Source: Caldifarciminota bacterium
Lineage (GTDB): Bacteria > Hydrothermota > Tepidihabitantia > SM23-42
Assembly: GCA_027026255.1 (NCBI GenBank)
Contig: JALVOT010000018.1
Span: forward strand, 124,001 to 188,000
Direction: 5' to 3'
DNA: 64,000 bases
A program made the translations under genes and the position numbers. The notes below the pieces were generated by a model. It ran no database searches. It was given only the letters and a program-made list of their open reading frames with translations, and was not told where the DNA came from. Positions 15,897 through 24,695 of the stretch are shown piece after piece (the first letter of the stretch is position 1; each line of letters opens with the position of its first letter).

Positions 15897-17105
15897 CTAC
15901 ATTCCTCCTGCCAACAAAAAGCTCATCGGTTTGTAAAAGAAGATACCACAAAGCAAAGACACCAGGGCAAGAATAAATACCACAGTAATGCCGGTATAGC
16001 TCGGTCTCTTAAACTTAATCTTCTTTGATTCACACTTATCACCGAAAAACAGTTCATGATAGAAACGGGTGCTGTATAACAGGGTAAAGACAGCGGCAAT
16101 AATCGCCCCGGCACCGAATACCGCCGAATGCTCAACCGCCCCGATAATCACATTCAGTTTCGAGAAGAAACCAATCATCGGGAAGAATCCAACAATTGAA
16201 CCGACGAGAAACGCCATCGCCACCGCCAGGGTCGGAGAGGCCCTTAATAGACAGGAGATATTTTTCAAATTATCACTGCCGGTTGAATCCTCGACAATGC
16301 CCACACCATAAAACAACCCTGATTTTGCAAGGGCATGGGCAAGAATATAAAGCATACCGCCAACAACCCCGAAGGTTCCACCCACTGCAAAGGCAAGCAG
16401 GATAAAACCGATCTGACTGATTGTTGAAAATGCCAGCAAGTTTCTCAAATTATCAGAACGGAGTGCTATACCACCAGCAATGATACTCGAGGCGATTGCA
16501 ATCCAGGCAACGGTATTGAAAAAAGACGCCGAGAAAAAGGTGCCGGTTACAAAAAGTCTCATAAAGACAATCACACCAAGGTTTTCACCAATCCCGGCAA
16601 GACAACCACCAATTGCTGAAGGCACGGTTCGGTATGCCGGAGCAAGCCAGATATGTAAAGGAACCGTAACCGATTTCGTAAGAATTCCTATAAGAACAAA
16701 AATCGCTGCGGTGTTGTTGATGACCCGAATCTGGAAGATATTAAAAGTTCCATTATCAAGATATATCATCAGCAAACCGAGCAGCATAATTGTCGCCGCC
16801 CCGAAATTGAGTATAAATGATAGATCACCGGCAGAAAGGTCCTGGTCTGCACGATAATATGCAACCGCACGCCAGATCGCAAAAGTCGATATCTCCCAGA
16901 ATATGAACATCAATAATAGGTTATAAGTAAGGGCGATACCTATACCCGAACCGACCAGAAGCAAGAGCATCAGATAATATTCCAAACGATGCCCCTTCTC
17001 CCGCATTGTTGCCAGGCCGTAGATAAATGACATCAGACCGATAAAACCGAATAGTATCGTAAGAAAAATTCCAAATTTATCAACAAAAAAATCAAATCCA
17101 ATCAT
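15897..17105 (-). CDS. NuoN/HyfF-like membrane subunit
   Basis: This 402-residue polytopic subunit is shorter than a complete NuoM/N but keeps the antiporter core (KSVTVPLHIWLAPAYRTVPSA and AFSTISQIGFILLAFAVGG). It overlaps the hydrogenase large-subunit gene by 4 nt. It is the third antiporter-like subunit in the operon. Which of the three contacts the catalytic module cannot be decided from sequence. Confidence 0.88.
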   Translation of the reverse strand: MIGFDFFVDKFGIFLTILFGFIGLMSFIYGLATMREKGHRLEYYLMLLLLVGSGIGIALTYNLLLMFIFWEISTFAIWRAVAYYRADQDLSAGDLSFILNFGAATIMLLGLLMIYLDNGTFNIFQIRVINNTAAIFVLIGILTKSVTVPLHIWLAPAYRTVPSAIGGCLAGIGENLGVIVFMRLFVTGTFFSASFFNTVAWIAIASSIIAGGIALRSDNLRNLLAFSTISQIGFILLAFAVGGTFGVVGGMLYILAHALAKSGLFYGVGIVEDSTGSDNLKNISCLLRASPTLAVAMAFLVGSIVGFFPMIGFFSKLNVIIGAVEHSAVFGAGAIIAAVFTLLYSTRFYHELFFGDKCESKKIKFKRPSYTGITVVFILALVSLLCGIFFYKPMSFLLAGGM

Positions 17106-18280
17106 TTTCTATACCTCTCCCTTAATCTCTCTGTCTTTTTCCATGATAGCTGCAATAAGTCCTTGCCTGTATATTTCTCTTTTCCATCCTCATAGGCAAC
17201 CATTGTCCGTTCAGTGCAACAGTAACAGGGGTCTACGGCAGCCAGAACCAGGGTTGCATCAGCAATTGAATATCCCTTTACTGCAACCACATTCGAGGCG
17301 ATATTCATAAAACTCGGCGCCCTGACCTTATGTCGGACCGGCATATTTGAACCATCAGAACGGACATAATGGAAAACCTCACCACGCGGTGCTTCATGAT
17401 GACCGATTCCTTCACCCGGTGGTATACCATCCACCCTGGTCTCAATCGGTCCATCCGGCATATTTTTAAGACACTGGCGCACAATCTTTATCGATTCATC
17501 ACACTCAAGCAGTCTCACAACCGCCTTGGCCAGAACATCCCCATCTTTGCCAACCACAATATCCCAATCCACCTTATCATAGGCATCATAAGGGTCATCC
17601 TTACGCACATCAATCGCATATCCCGAGCCTCGGGCTGTAGGTCCGGTAACTGCATAGGCAATCGCATCCTCTTTCTTTAATATACCGACACCCTCAAGCC
17701 TCGCCCTGATAACCGGGTCATCAAGGATTGCCTTGGTAAACATCGCATTCTTTTTCTCAAGCATATCCAGGTACTTCTCGATTTTGGGATAATCTTCCGG
17801 TTTGATATCCCGACGCGCCCCGCCGATCTTATTTATTGCATAATGATTGCGATTACCCATTATCAACTCGAAAAGATCAAGCAACGGCTCACGATAACGC
17901 CAGACCCACATCCAGACTGTATTATATCCGATGAAATGGCCTGCCAGGCCGAGCCAGAGATAATGGGAATGTATACGTTCTAATTCACCAATGATCGTCC
18001 TGATATACTTTGCCCTGGGTGGTGGTTCAATATGTGCACAATCCTCTACCGCCAGCACATACGCATAAGGATGGGAGTCAGAACAGATTCCGCAGATTCG
18101 TTCCACAAGGAATGGCACCTGATCCCAGGTCAAAGTCGGAGAGATATATTCGTGACCGCGATGGTTATATCCGATATTAATCTCCAAATCTACCACCTTC
18201 TCCCCTTCAACAATCAATTTAAAGAATTCAGGCTCCTCCTGCAGAGGATGATATGGACCGATTGGAACAACCCTTCTCAA
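17102..18280 (-). CDS. Group 4 [NiFe] hydrogenase large subunit (NuoD/MbhL-like)
   Basis: This 392-residue catalytic subunit has both Cys pairs that hold the Ni-Fe site: RICGICSDSH (Cys63, Cys66) and DPCYCCTER (Cys352, Cys355). NuoD of complex I lacks them, so this is a true hydrogenase. After the second motif 34 residues remain (TMVAYEDGK... onward), resembling the C-terminal peptide removed during maturation of HycE. A matching protease gene opens the operon. It overlaps its neighbours by 4 nt on both sides. It should reduce protons or oxidise H2 on the cytoplasmic side. Confidence 0.95.
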   Translation of the reverse strand: MRRVVPIGPYHPLQEEPEFFKLIVEGEKVVDLEINIGYNHRGHEYISPTLTWDQVPFLVERICGICSDSHPYAYVLAVEDCAHIEPPPRAKYIRTIIGELERIHSHYLWLGLAGHFIGYNTVWMWVWRYREPLLDLFELIMGNRNHYAINKIGGARRDIKPEDYPKIEKYLDMLEKKNAMFTKAILDDPVIRARLEGVGILKKEDAIAYAVTGPTARGSGYAIDVRKDDPYDAYDKVDWDIVVGKDGDVLAKAVVRLLECDESIKIVRQCLKNMPDGPIETRVDGIPPGEGIGHHEAPRGEVFHYVRSDGSNMPVRHKVRAPSFMNIASNVVAVKGYSIADATLVLAAVDPCYCCTERTMVAYEDGKEKYTGKDLLQLSWKKTERLRERYRK

Positions 18281-18762
18281 TGCTCCTCCTTTAATCCTTC
18301 AATCTTAATCTTTTTATGTTCATTCATATAATCACGGCGAAGCGGACAGAGCCCCTGGGGCCAGGTTTCTGCAGTCAACAGCGGTTTTAAATTGGGATGG
18401 CCAATAAAATCGACGCCCAAAAGTTCCTGGATCTCACGTTCAATCCAGTCTGCTGCAGGGAGAAAATCTGTCAGACTCCTTATCTTTGGATCATCCTTGG
18501 GTACCACAGTCTTGATATTATAATAGGTTCCTGAAGGGTCATGGCTGAAATGGTAAATAATCTCAATACCCTCTCTTGTGTCAATTCCGGTCGCAATTGA
18601 AAGACGCAGTCCTTTTTCGAACAGGAACTTTGCAAATTCATAAACCCCTTCGCGCGAAATTCTGATATAGGTGCGCCTTGGAGAATGAATCTTAATCAGA
18701 ACTTCCGGAAATTTTTTGCTGATTTCTTCTAAAAATTTCTTCGAATATTCTTTCTTCATCAT
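18277..18762 (-). CDS. NuoC/MbhK-like hydrogenase subunit
   Basis: This 161-residue protein of the complex I 30-kDa family has the conserved WIEREIQELLGVDFIGHPNL segment and the ending PLRRDYMNEH. It is a separate polypeptide, whereas in HycE it is fused to the large subunit. It lies between the small- and large-subunit genes, each overlapping by 4 nt. It is a structural subunit of the peripheral arm without its own cofactor. Confidence 0.92.
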   Translation of the reverse strand: MMKKEYSKKFLEEISKKFPEVLIKIHSPRRTYIRISREGVYEFAKFLFEKGLRLSIATGIDTREGIEIIYHFSHDPSGTYYNIKTVVPKDDPKIRSLTDFLPAADWIEREIQELLGVDFIGHPNLKPLLTAETWPQGLCPLRRDYMNEHKKIKIEGLKEEH

Positions 18763-19175
18763 AACCTCTTCAATGCCTTAACAACACCCATAATAATAGC
18801 CTCAGGTTTGGGTGGACATCCCGGGATATAGACATCAACCGGAATATGTTTATCATATGGACCAACCACATTATATGAAGATTCAAAGATATGGGGATGG
18901 CAGGCACAACTTCCAACTGCAATCACCAGACAGGGTTTCGGTGTCTGTTCATAAACCCTTAATACCCTGGGTAGAGTCTTACGATTAATCACCCCGGTTA
19001 CCAGCAGGGCATCAGCGTGGCGGGGTGAACCGACAAGAACAATACCGAATCGTTCAACATCCCAGCGCGGGGTGAGAATATCCAGTATCTCAATATCACA
19101 ATTATTGCAGGCTGCTGCAGCAAGATGAAATACCCAGGGTGACTTCTTAAGACCAAGTAATTTAAGATTTCCCAT
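18759..19175 (-). CDS. Hydrogenase small subunit (NuoB/MbhJ-like)
   Basis: This 138-residue protein binds the proximal [4Fe-4S] cluster. Cys23 and Cys26 (ACNNCDIE), Cys90/Cys92 (VGSCACH) and Cys120 (IPGCPPKPE) provide the ligands. It hands electrons to the Ni-Fe site in the large subunit. It follows the NuoH-like gene by 11 nt and overlaps the NuoC-like gene by 4 nt. The short length, without the extra ferredoxin domains of group 1-3 small subunits, is typical of group 4 enzymes. Confidence 0.94.
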   Translation of the reverse strand: MGNLKLLGLKKSPWVFHLAAAACNNCDIEILDILTPRWDVERFGIVLVGSPRHADALLVTGVINRKTLPRVLRVYEQTPKPCLVIAVGSCACHPHIFESSYNVVGPYDKHIPVDVYIPGCPPKPEAIIMGVVKALKRL

Positions 19176-19186
19176 AACCGCTCTCC

Positions 19187-20107
19187 TTATAAACCATAAA
19201 AGGCAAAAATCAAACCAATTATAGAAAAGATGCCGAGTCCCAGCCAGAAGAATTTCAAAGATTGATCAATCCTTAATCGCGGATTCGTATTTTTAACTAA
19301 AACAATAAGCACAACAAGCACCAAAAATTTCAAGACCGCCCACCAATCGGCGAATCCTCCCCAGAGCACCGAGATAAAAAAGAGGGGTAAAAGGAAAAAC
19401 ATCATCGCCCGGGTAAGTTTGTAAACGGCAAGGGCAACCCCGGAATATTCAATATAAGGACCTGCCATAATCTCCTGTTCGGCCTCCGGGATATCAAACG
19501 GCACAAAGCTCAATTTCGCCTGCATAGTGAAGAAGATCACCACACCGGCGATAATTCCTGAAATAGAATAGAGGAAAGAACCGGATGTATGCTGGGCAAT
19601 TATGATATCACCGAACTTGATATGCCCTCCTGCCTTCAGGATGATAATCGCCAGAGAAATCAGAAACGGCAGTTCATAGGCAAAATACTGGGTCATCTCA
19701 CGCGAGGCGCCGACACTGGCCAAGGGATTTCGCGAGGCTGAACCACCCAGAATAACCCCAATCGGTGGTAATGCCAGAAGGTAGATAATCACAATCAAAT
19801 CACCGACAAATGATGTATGGGGATTAAAATTCATTGAGAATAACATTACCGCAAGAATCGACATTCCAATAAGTCCCAGAATCGGACCAAGGAGAAATAT
19901 TATCTTTGAACTACCTTCGGGAATTATCGTCTCTTTCAATAACAGTTTCAAAAAATCTGCATAGGGCTGATACCAGGGTGGGCCAACCCGCCAGTGGACC
20001 CGTGCTGTAACCTTGCGATCGATCCAGGTTACAAAAAGTCCCACGACTGCGGTAAATAGAAATCCGGGAAATATAATATAAGAGAATAAAGTTTTTATTA
20101 TATTCAT
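19187..20107 (-). CDS. NuoH/MbhM-like membrane anchor
   Basis: This 306-residue protein has about eight helices and the NuoH signature regions: WIDRKVTARVHWRVGPPWYQ near the N-terminus and VPFDIPEAEQEIMAGPYIEYSG in the middle, with acidic residues of the quinone/coupling loop. In membrane-bound hydrogenases this subunit joins the hydrogenase to the ion-pumping membrane arm. It overlaps the ferredoxin gene before it by 4 nt. Confidence 0.94.
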   Translation of the reverse strand: MNIIKTLFSYIIFPGFLFTAVVGLFVTWIDRKVTARVHWRVGPPWYQPYADFLKLLLKETIIPEGSSKIIFLLGPILGLIGMSILAVMLFSMNFNPHTSFVGDLIVIIYLLALPPIGVILGGSASRNPLASVGASREMTQYFAYELPFLISLAIIILKAGGHIKFGDIIIAQHTSGSFLYSISGIIAGVVIFFTMQAKLSFVPFDIPEAEQEIMAGPYIEYSGVALAVYKLTRAMMFFLLPLFFISVLWGGFADWWAVLKFLVLVVLIVLVKNTNPRLRIDQSLKFFWLGLGIFSIIGLIFAFYGL

Positions 20108-20574
20108 TGTCTTCTCCTGAAGAATGGATTCCTGGAAACAAATCTGACACCAACTTCGTGTTTTTCAATCTTTTTATCGGTCAGAAGCTGTAAAGCACCC
20201 GAAGAACAGGCGGATACACATCTTGGTCCTTCAGCACGGTCAGAACAGAGACTGCACTTCTGGGAGATATGGCGCACCAATGGAGCATCAATCACACCGA
20301 AAGGACAGGCAAATGCACAACTCTTACATCCGATACAGAGAAATGATGACCTTATAACCAGACCGGTTTTCTCATCCCGGATTATTGCTGCAACCGGACA
20401 TGCCGTCATACAAAGTGCCTCTTTACAATGACGACAGGCAAGGGGCAGATATGCAATGCCCTGAAGTTCACCGTGCCTTATTCGTGCCTCACCCTTAAAT
20501 GCTGCCTTACAAGCCGCCTCACAACTGCGGCACCCACAACAAAGATCCAGATCAAGGACTATTCTTTTTTCCAT
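20104..20574 (-). CDS. HycB/CooF-like four-cluster ferredoxin
   Basis: This 156-residue protein has four Cys clusters in the order CCGCRSCEAAC, CRHCKEALCMTACP, CIGCKSCAFACP and CSLCSDRAEG...CVSAC, the pattern of HycB, CooF and DMSO-reductase electron-transfer subunits. It overlaps the molybdopterin-fold gene by 16 nt and the NuoH-like gene by 4 nt. It probably wires the soluble oxidoreductase module (20559-23937) to the hydrogenase. Confidence 0.9.
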   Translation of the reverse strand: MEKRIVLDLDLCCGCRSCEAACKAAFKGEARIRHGELQGIAYLPLACRHCKEALCMTACPVAAIIRDEKTGLVIRSSFLCIGCKSCAFACPFGVIDAPLVRHISQKCSLCSDRAEGPRCVSACSSGALQLLTDKKIEKHEVGVRFVSRNPFFRRRQ

Positions 20575-22133
20575 ATTTTCACCTCGGTAGGTTCAAAATT
20601 TACCAGTTCCTGATGAATCTCAAAATCAAAGAGTTCCCTTACATCCGGGGTCTCAGCAGGAATAGAAACAACCCCACAGGGCACATCAATACTCAGTTTT
20701 ACCACCACCTCGGCAAGACCATTTTTGGACTGCACATAAACCCTGTCTCCGGTGCGGACCTTCAGTTCCTCACCATCCACCGGATTAATCTTCAACTGCG
20801 GTGTCTCAAAAAATCCCATAAAGTTAAAGGCAATCTTCTCACCCAGCAGGAGATAACCTCTGGTCTTTTTGGTGCTTTTTTCCACTACCGCGCCAATCCG
20901 CTCTTTAAGGTCAATCTTCAATTCCGGCTCATTTATACCTGAAACCTTCTTGGTTACTCCACCCATCATATCGAGCAATGCCTTCACATCCATTGTTCCA
21001 CTCGCCGGTTTTATCTCACCACTCAATTTTGCCGGGCCAAAGGTAGTAATAATCGTCCCTTCTTTTTCCAAATTCAATACCGCAGGCAGACCATCTATGC
21101 CATCAAACTTCAGGGTTGATGTCGCACAGACATTCAATCCCTTCACCCCCTTCAGGACCTGGGGATAATAATAAGGAAATAATTCACCAAAATTTATAAG
21201 ATATTTAATCTTTCTCTTTTTTATTAAGTTGTAGACCGCACCAAAATGTTCATTTCCAGGAAACCCGATAAACTCAAAAAGCGGCATTACCGGCTTGCCG
21301 CTGAATTTGCTGAAACGAATCAATGCCTCAGTAAAAAGAACCGGATCATAGGTATGGCCGAATGCCAAACTTACGATAATAAGGCCGTTTTCTGCAGATT
21401 TGAAACTCTGACTGACCTCATCAATAATGCTCGATTCAATCCCGGTGGTCCCGGCAAGGTCAATATCACCCGATTTCTCCCGGGCAAGGCCAAGCAATAA
21501 AAGGGGCTCGGTTCCGGCACGAACCTTTAAGAAATCAGTGGCGAATCCTGCGGTATGGGTATTTATTGAATCAATCACCACCAGACGGTTTTTCCGATCC
21601 GATAATTTCCAGTTAATCAGTGTCTTTGAAATCATCGGGGCCTGATTAAATGGGTCACCCAGAACAACAATTTGCTGTGCCCTGTCGATCTGGTCCAGAC
21701 CCACCGGCTTTCTGCGTTTGATAAATACCTTGAAAAATCTTTCCGGTTCAAAATAGGTGGATGCGATATGGCTAATTCCGGCACCTTTACAAAAACCCAA
21801 AATCGCCTGATGCTCCTCTTCTGTAATATTACGGTCAAAACAAACCGCCACCTTATCAGGTTTAGCCAGAATATCCTTTAGTTCCTGTTTAATCCTTACC
21901 CAATCTACAGCCCGACCGCTTTTGACTGGAACCGTAAGGCGTCGGGGGTGGTTCAGGAAAACTCCGGCTGCACTACCCCGGGGACATAATCTTCCCCCGG
22001 TATTGCCATCACTTAAATATTCAACACCCTTTACACCAAAATCATCAAATACCACACCAAATTCACAGCCGAAACTGCAGAATGGACAGATGGTTTTTAT
22101 TACCGACTTTGTCTCGGGATCAATAATTTTCAT
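20559..22133 (-). CDS. Molybdopterin-oxidoreductase-fold protein (NuoG/formate-dehydrogenase-like), probably without FDH activity
   Basis: This 524-residue protein has an N-terminal [4Fe-4S] motif (CPFCSFGCEFG and GRLCPRGSA) and a C-terminal molybdopterin-dinucleotide-binding barrel (MNPV-like INPVDGEELKVRTGDRVYV to the end). It is ~150-250 residues shorter than typical formate dehydrogenases. At the expected catalytic position after the Fe-S domain (around ISHIASTYFEPE) there is no Cys, and no in-frame TGA for Sec. It is more like the degenerate domain of NuoG or like FwdB-type proteins. Its substrate, if any, is unknown. Confidence 0.8.
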   Translation of the reverse strand: MKIIDPETKSVIKTICPFCSFGCEFGVVFDDFGVKGVEYLSDGNTGGRLCPRGSAAGVFLNHPRRLTVPVKSGRAVDWVRIKQELKDILAKPDKVAVCFDRNITEEEHQAILGFCKGAGISHIASTYFEPERFFKVFIKRRKPVGLDQIDRAQQIVVLGDPFNQAPMISKTLINWKLSDRKNRLVVIDSINTHTAGFATDFLKVRAGTEPLLLLGLAREKSGDIDLAGTTGIESSIIDEVSQSFKSAENGLIIVSLAFGHTYDPVLFTEALIRFSKFSGKPVMPLFEFIGFPGNEHFGAVYNLIKKRKIKYLINFGELFPYYYPQVLKGVKGLNVCATSTLKFDGIDGLPAVLNLEKEGTIITTFGPAKLSGEIKPASGTMDVKALLDMMGGVTKKVSGINEPELKIDLKERIGAVVEKSTKKTRGYLLLGEKIAFNFMGFFETPQLKINPVDGEELKVRTGDRVYVQSKNGLAEVVVKLSIDVPCGVVSIPAETPDVRELFDFEIHQELVNFEPTEVKIWKKE

Positions 22134-22945
22134 ATGAACGGCTCCTCAATATCCTTGATGTCTTTCCAGGTAAGGACTGGTCCATCCTTACACACATAAA
22201 ATTTCCCTACCCGACAGTGATTGCACTTGCCAATACCACAGGACATATTTTTCTCCATCGACAGATAGATATGTTCATCCTTAAAACCCGCCTCAACCAG
22301 CCTCTGGGTTACAAACTTCATCATCAGTGGAGGACCGCAAACAATTGTCGGCGCTGAATTCACATTAACCGGAATCTCATCGAGGATAACCGTAATCACA
22401 CCAACCTTCCCTTTCCAGGAATCATCTCCCCTGTCAACCGTAAGAAGAATATCCACCTTATCGATCTTCTGCCACTCAGGAATCAATTTCTTGTAGACAA
22501 TATCCTGGGGAGTTCGGGCGCCATACCTGATATAGATTTTTTTGTAATGCTTGATATTATGAACCAGGGCGAGAAAAAGAGAACGCAGCGGAGCAAATCC
22601 CACACCTCCACCAACAATAAAAATCTCCTTTTTCTTAAATGCATCAAGTGGATATGGTTTACCAAATGGTCCCCGTACCCCTATACTATCACCGGGTTTG
22701 AGTTCAAAAAGTGCACTGGTAACCCGACCCACCTTCATAATCGTAAACTCCAGATCTTCGGCATAAGGAGAGGAAGAAGGAGTAAATGGCGCCTCACCAA
22801 CGCCGGGAACGGTCAGTTCTGCAAACTGTCCGGCGGAAAAATCGATCGGCCTTCCATCCAGCACAAATGTCGTAATACTGGGGGTTTCCGGGATAATCTC
22901 TTTTATTTTTGTGGGGATAGGATAATAAGGGTTTATAACTGCCAT
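22130..22945 (-). CDS. Sulfhydrogenase gamma-like FAD/NAD(P)-binding subunit
   Basis: This 271-residue protein has a ferredoxin-reductase FAD domain, an NAD(P)-binding domain (IFIVGGGVGFAPLRSL), and a C-terminal [2Fe-2S] site (MSCGIGKCNHCRVGKFYVC). This is the layout of HydG of Pyrococcus sulfhydrogenase and of PyrK. It overlaps the molybdopterin-fold gene by 4 nt and the beta-like subunit gene by 13 nt. It should exchange electrons between NAD(P)H and the Fe-S chain. NADH versus NADPH preference cannot be told from sequence. Confidence 0.92.
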   Translation of the reverse strand: MAVINPYYPIPTKIKEIIPETPSITTFVLDGRPIDFSAGQFAELTVPGVGEAPFTPSSSPYAEDLEFTIMKVGRVTSALFELKPGDSIGVRGPFGKPYPLDAFKKKEIFIVGGGVGFAPLRSLFLALVHNIKHYKKIYIRYGARTPQDIVYKKLIPEWQKIDKVDILLTVDRGDDSWKGKVGVITVILDEIPVNVNSAPTIVCGPPLMMKFVTQRLVEAGFKDEHIYLSMEKNMSCGIGKCNHCRVGKFYVCKDGPVLTWKDIKDIEEPFI

Positions 22946-23937
22946 AAAATCTCCCTGATATCAATCTTTGCCATACAACCTGAGTTGCAACGTCCACACC
23001 CGGTGCAGGCATAAATCTCTTCATACTGGTAAAAATAGGTGAATTTGCACAAAAATCGATTCCAGAAACGTTCGTCAAATTTCGGCCGGGGATTCATTCC
23101 ACCACCAACCCGGGCATAGCCTGAATAATAGCATCCATCCCAGACCCTGACCCTTTCAATATTCTTGCCCTTTTTATAATCCGCCAATAAAAAACAGTAG
23201 CAGGTTGGACAGGAAAAAAGACAGCTCAAACACTCAACACACTCATCCCGGGCCTGACGCACCTTTTCTTCATCCACCTGTTCAACTGCCTGAGCCAGAC
23301 CGGCCCTGAACTGCTTTTCGTTTATCGCACGCAACTTCTGAACGGCTGAACGCCGTATCATTTGCCGCTCCTTTTCATCACCCTTATCAGGTTCAGTAAA
23401 AAGGTCCTGGAACTGCTTAATAATCTCCTCGCCCTTTTTAGTAAAGGTTTCAAAGAGAAGTCCTGATTCAATTTCAGTGAAGTTCAAATCAGCTGTGGCT
23501 TCGGCATAGGGATTGATACCCACTAAATTACAAAAACAGGTATCAGCCGGTTCAGGGCAATCTGCTGATATAATAATCGTATTTTCACGGCGTGCCTTGT
23601 ATAAAGGATCAATCGGTTCCCATTTTAAGAAAATCCGGTCATAAACATCCACCCCGCGCAGGTCACAACTTTTAACCCCGAAAAGCACCTGGTGCGGAGC
23701 AGAAATCTTCTCATCATCGGGATATCTGGCAACTGTTGAACGACTTGGTAAAAAGAAATGCTTTATATTTTCCGCAGTTCTTATCCCTTTAAATTCCGGA
23801 AGAAAATCCTTATCCGGGTCAAAACGGACAAGATGGGTATTACCATCTCTTAATTGAGAATAGTAAACCGGACCTTTCCGGGATAAACCCTGGATAAAAT
23901 CTAATATTTTATTGGATGGCAGTAGATAAAATTTCAT
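22933..23937 (-). CDS. Sulfhydrogenase beta-like 4Fe-4S dicluster subunit
   Basis: This 334-residue protein has an N-terminal domain with the conserved GVKSCDLRGVDVYD and CxC-containing (DTCFCNLVG) segments. Two ferredoxin motifs follow near the C-terminus: CVECLSCLFSCPTCYC and CTGCGRCNSGC. It matches HydB of sulfhydrogenase and AsrA of anaerobic sulfite reductase. It pairs with the FAD subunit downstream and passes electrons toward the ferredoxins. It overlaps the protease gene before it by 29 nt. Confidence 0.9.
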   Translation of the reverse strand: MKFYLLPSNKILDFIQGLSRKGPVYYSQLRDGNTHLVRFDPDKDFLPEFKGIRTAENIKHFFLPSRSTVARYPDDEKISAPHQVLFGVKSCDLRGVDVYDRIFLKWEPIDPLYKARRENTIIISADCPEPADTCFCNLVGINPYAEATADLNFTEIESGLLFETFTKKGEEIIKQFQDLFTEPDKGDEKERQMIRRSAVQKLRAINEKQFRAGLAQAVEQVDEEKVRQARDECVECLSCLFSCPTCYCFLLADYKKGKNIERVRVWDGCYYSGYARVGGGMNPRPKFDERFWNRFLCKFTYFYQYEEIYACTGCGRCNSGCMAKIDIREILWQL

Positions 23938-24394
23938 AGATACCCATTATATCTAAATTATTTCTTCCATCAATTAATTTCAATGCCTCGAGAATCTTGT
24001 GCGAGAGCTCTTTTGTCTTCGGAGTAAACTCAGTATAGCTCGACGGAGGAACCCCTAAAAATATTATATCCTTAATTCCACCTTCACGCAGAAATTGATA
24101 GACCGCACTAAATGGCAGAGTATGGGTCGAAACCGAAAGTACATTCGTCTTCATAATTTCTTCGTTCCTTAATATCATCGGCTCTTTTTTTTCATTACGG
24201 ACGGTGTCAAGGAAAATCACCAGGTCCGCACCTGAGGATACCATCTTATTCAAATAATTCTCAGGATAGAGTCCGCAATCTAACTTTTTAATCTTTTCTG
24301 TCTCTTCGATATTTTTTATTATGTATGGGCCAAATCCATCATCCCCCCTATCTAAATTTCCTAAGCCGCATAAAAGGACCCGCAAATTTTTCAC
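23909..24394 (-). CDS. hycI: Hydrogenase maturation protease (HycI family)
   Basis: This 161-residue peptidase family M52-like protein has GLGNLDRGDDGFGP (first Asp ligand), VIFLDTV (second Asp) and STHTLPFS (His ligand). Such proteases clip the C-terminal peptide of the large subunit after nickel insertion; the large subunit at 17102 keeps 34 residues after its last Cys motif. It starts with GTG at 24394, 12 nt after the -10 box, so the leader is only ~5 nt. It is the first gene of the operon; no hyp genes are in the window. Confidence 0.92.
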   Translation of the reverse strand: MKNLRVLLCGLGNLDRGDDGFGPYIIKNIEETEKIKKLDCGLYPENYLNKMVSSGADLVIFLDTVRNEKKEPMILRNEEIMKTNVLSVSTHTLPFSAVYQFLREGGIKDIIFLGVPPSSYTEFTPKTKELSHKILEALKLIDGRNNLDIMGIYEILSTAIQ

Positions 24395-24406
24395 TTCTTA
24401 AGTTTT

Positions 24407-24434
24407 ATTATATATAAAAAAGAACAAAAGTCAA
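24407..24434 (-). promoter_or_regulatory. Promoter of the 19-gene hydrogenase operon
   Basis: On the minus strand TTGACT (24429-24434), 16-bp spacer and TATAAT (24407-24412) stand upstream of the protease gene. No other promoter of this type was seen inside the operon, where genes mostly overlap. Confidence 0.75.
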
Positions 24435-24661
24435 CAATAAAAAAATTAAAAAAATGACGCCGAATGAAGCGAAGTCTTCATCCTGAAAGTAAGACTTCAT
24501 CGGAAACCGGAAACTTTATTCGGAAAGTCATTCGCCACCGCGAATGGAATGTCGAATTAAAGCACCGGATGAATCAAAAAATTGGAATTCTTCGCTCAAC
24601 AAATGACCAGGCCGGCGGCAACAACATACACCAAATAACGATTCCGGATAAGTCAGACCAC
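24435..24661. other. Divergent intergenic region
   Basis: About 230 bp between the divergent promoters of the hydrogenase operon and the cupin gene. It holds a perfect 8-bp hairpin (GAAGTCTT 24471-24478, AAGACTTC 24491-24498). A 75-codon open frame on the plus strand here has no start signals and no recognisable domain. Confidence 0.5.
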
Positions 24662-24689
24662 TTGACATCAGGAAATAAATTCTTATATT
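24662..24689 (+). promoter_or_regulatory. Leaderless promoter of the cupin-ERCC4 operon
   Basis: TTGACA (24662-24667), 16-bp spacer, TATATT (24684-24689), then 6 nt to the ATG at 24696 with no Shine-Dalgarno. Confidence 0.8.
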
Positions 24690-24695
24690 AAATAT

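Noticed and set aside
17102-18280. Complex I NuoD subunit
   Set aside because: Both CxxC pairs that bind Ni-Fe are present, which NuoD lacks, and a maturation protease is in the operon.
20559-22133. Selenocysteine-containing formate dehydrogenase
   Set aside because: The frame has no in-frame TGA and the expected catalytic position lacks Cys or Sec.
24464-24691. 75-codon plus-strand frame upstream of the cupin gene
   Set aside because: No ribosome-binding site, no domain; it runs across the cupin promoter and contains a hairpin, so it is most likely non-coding.
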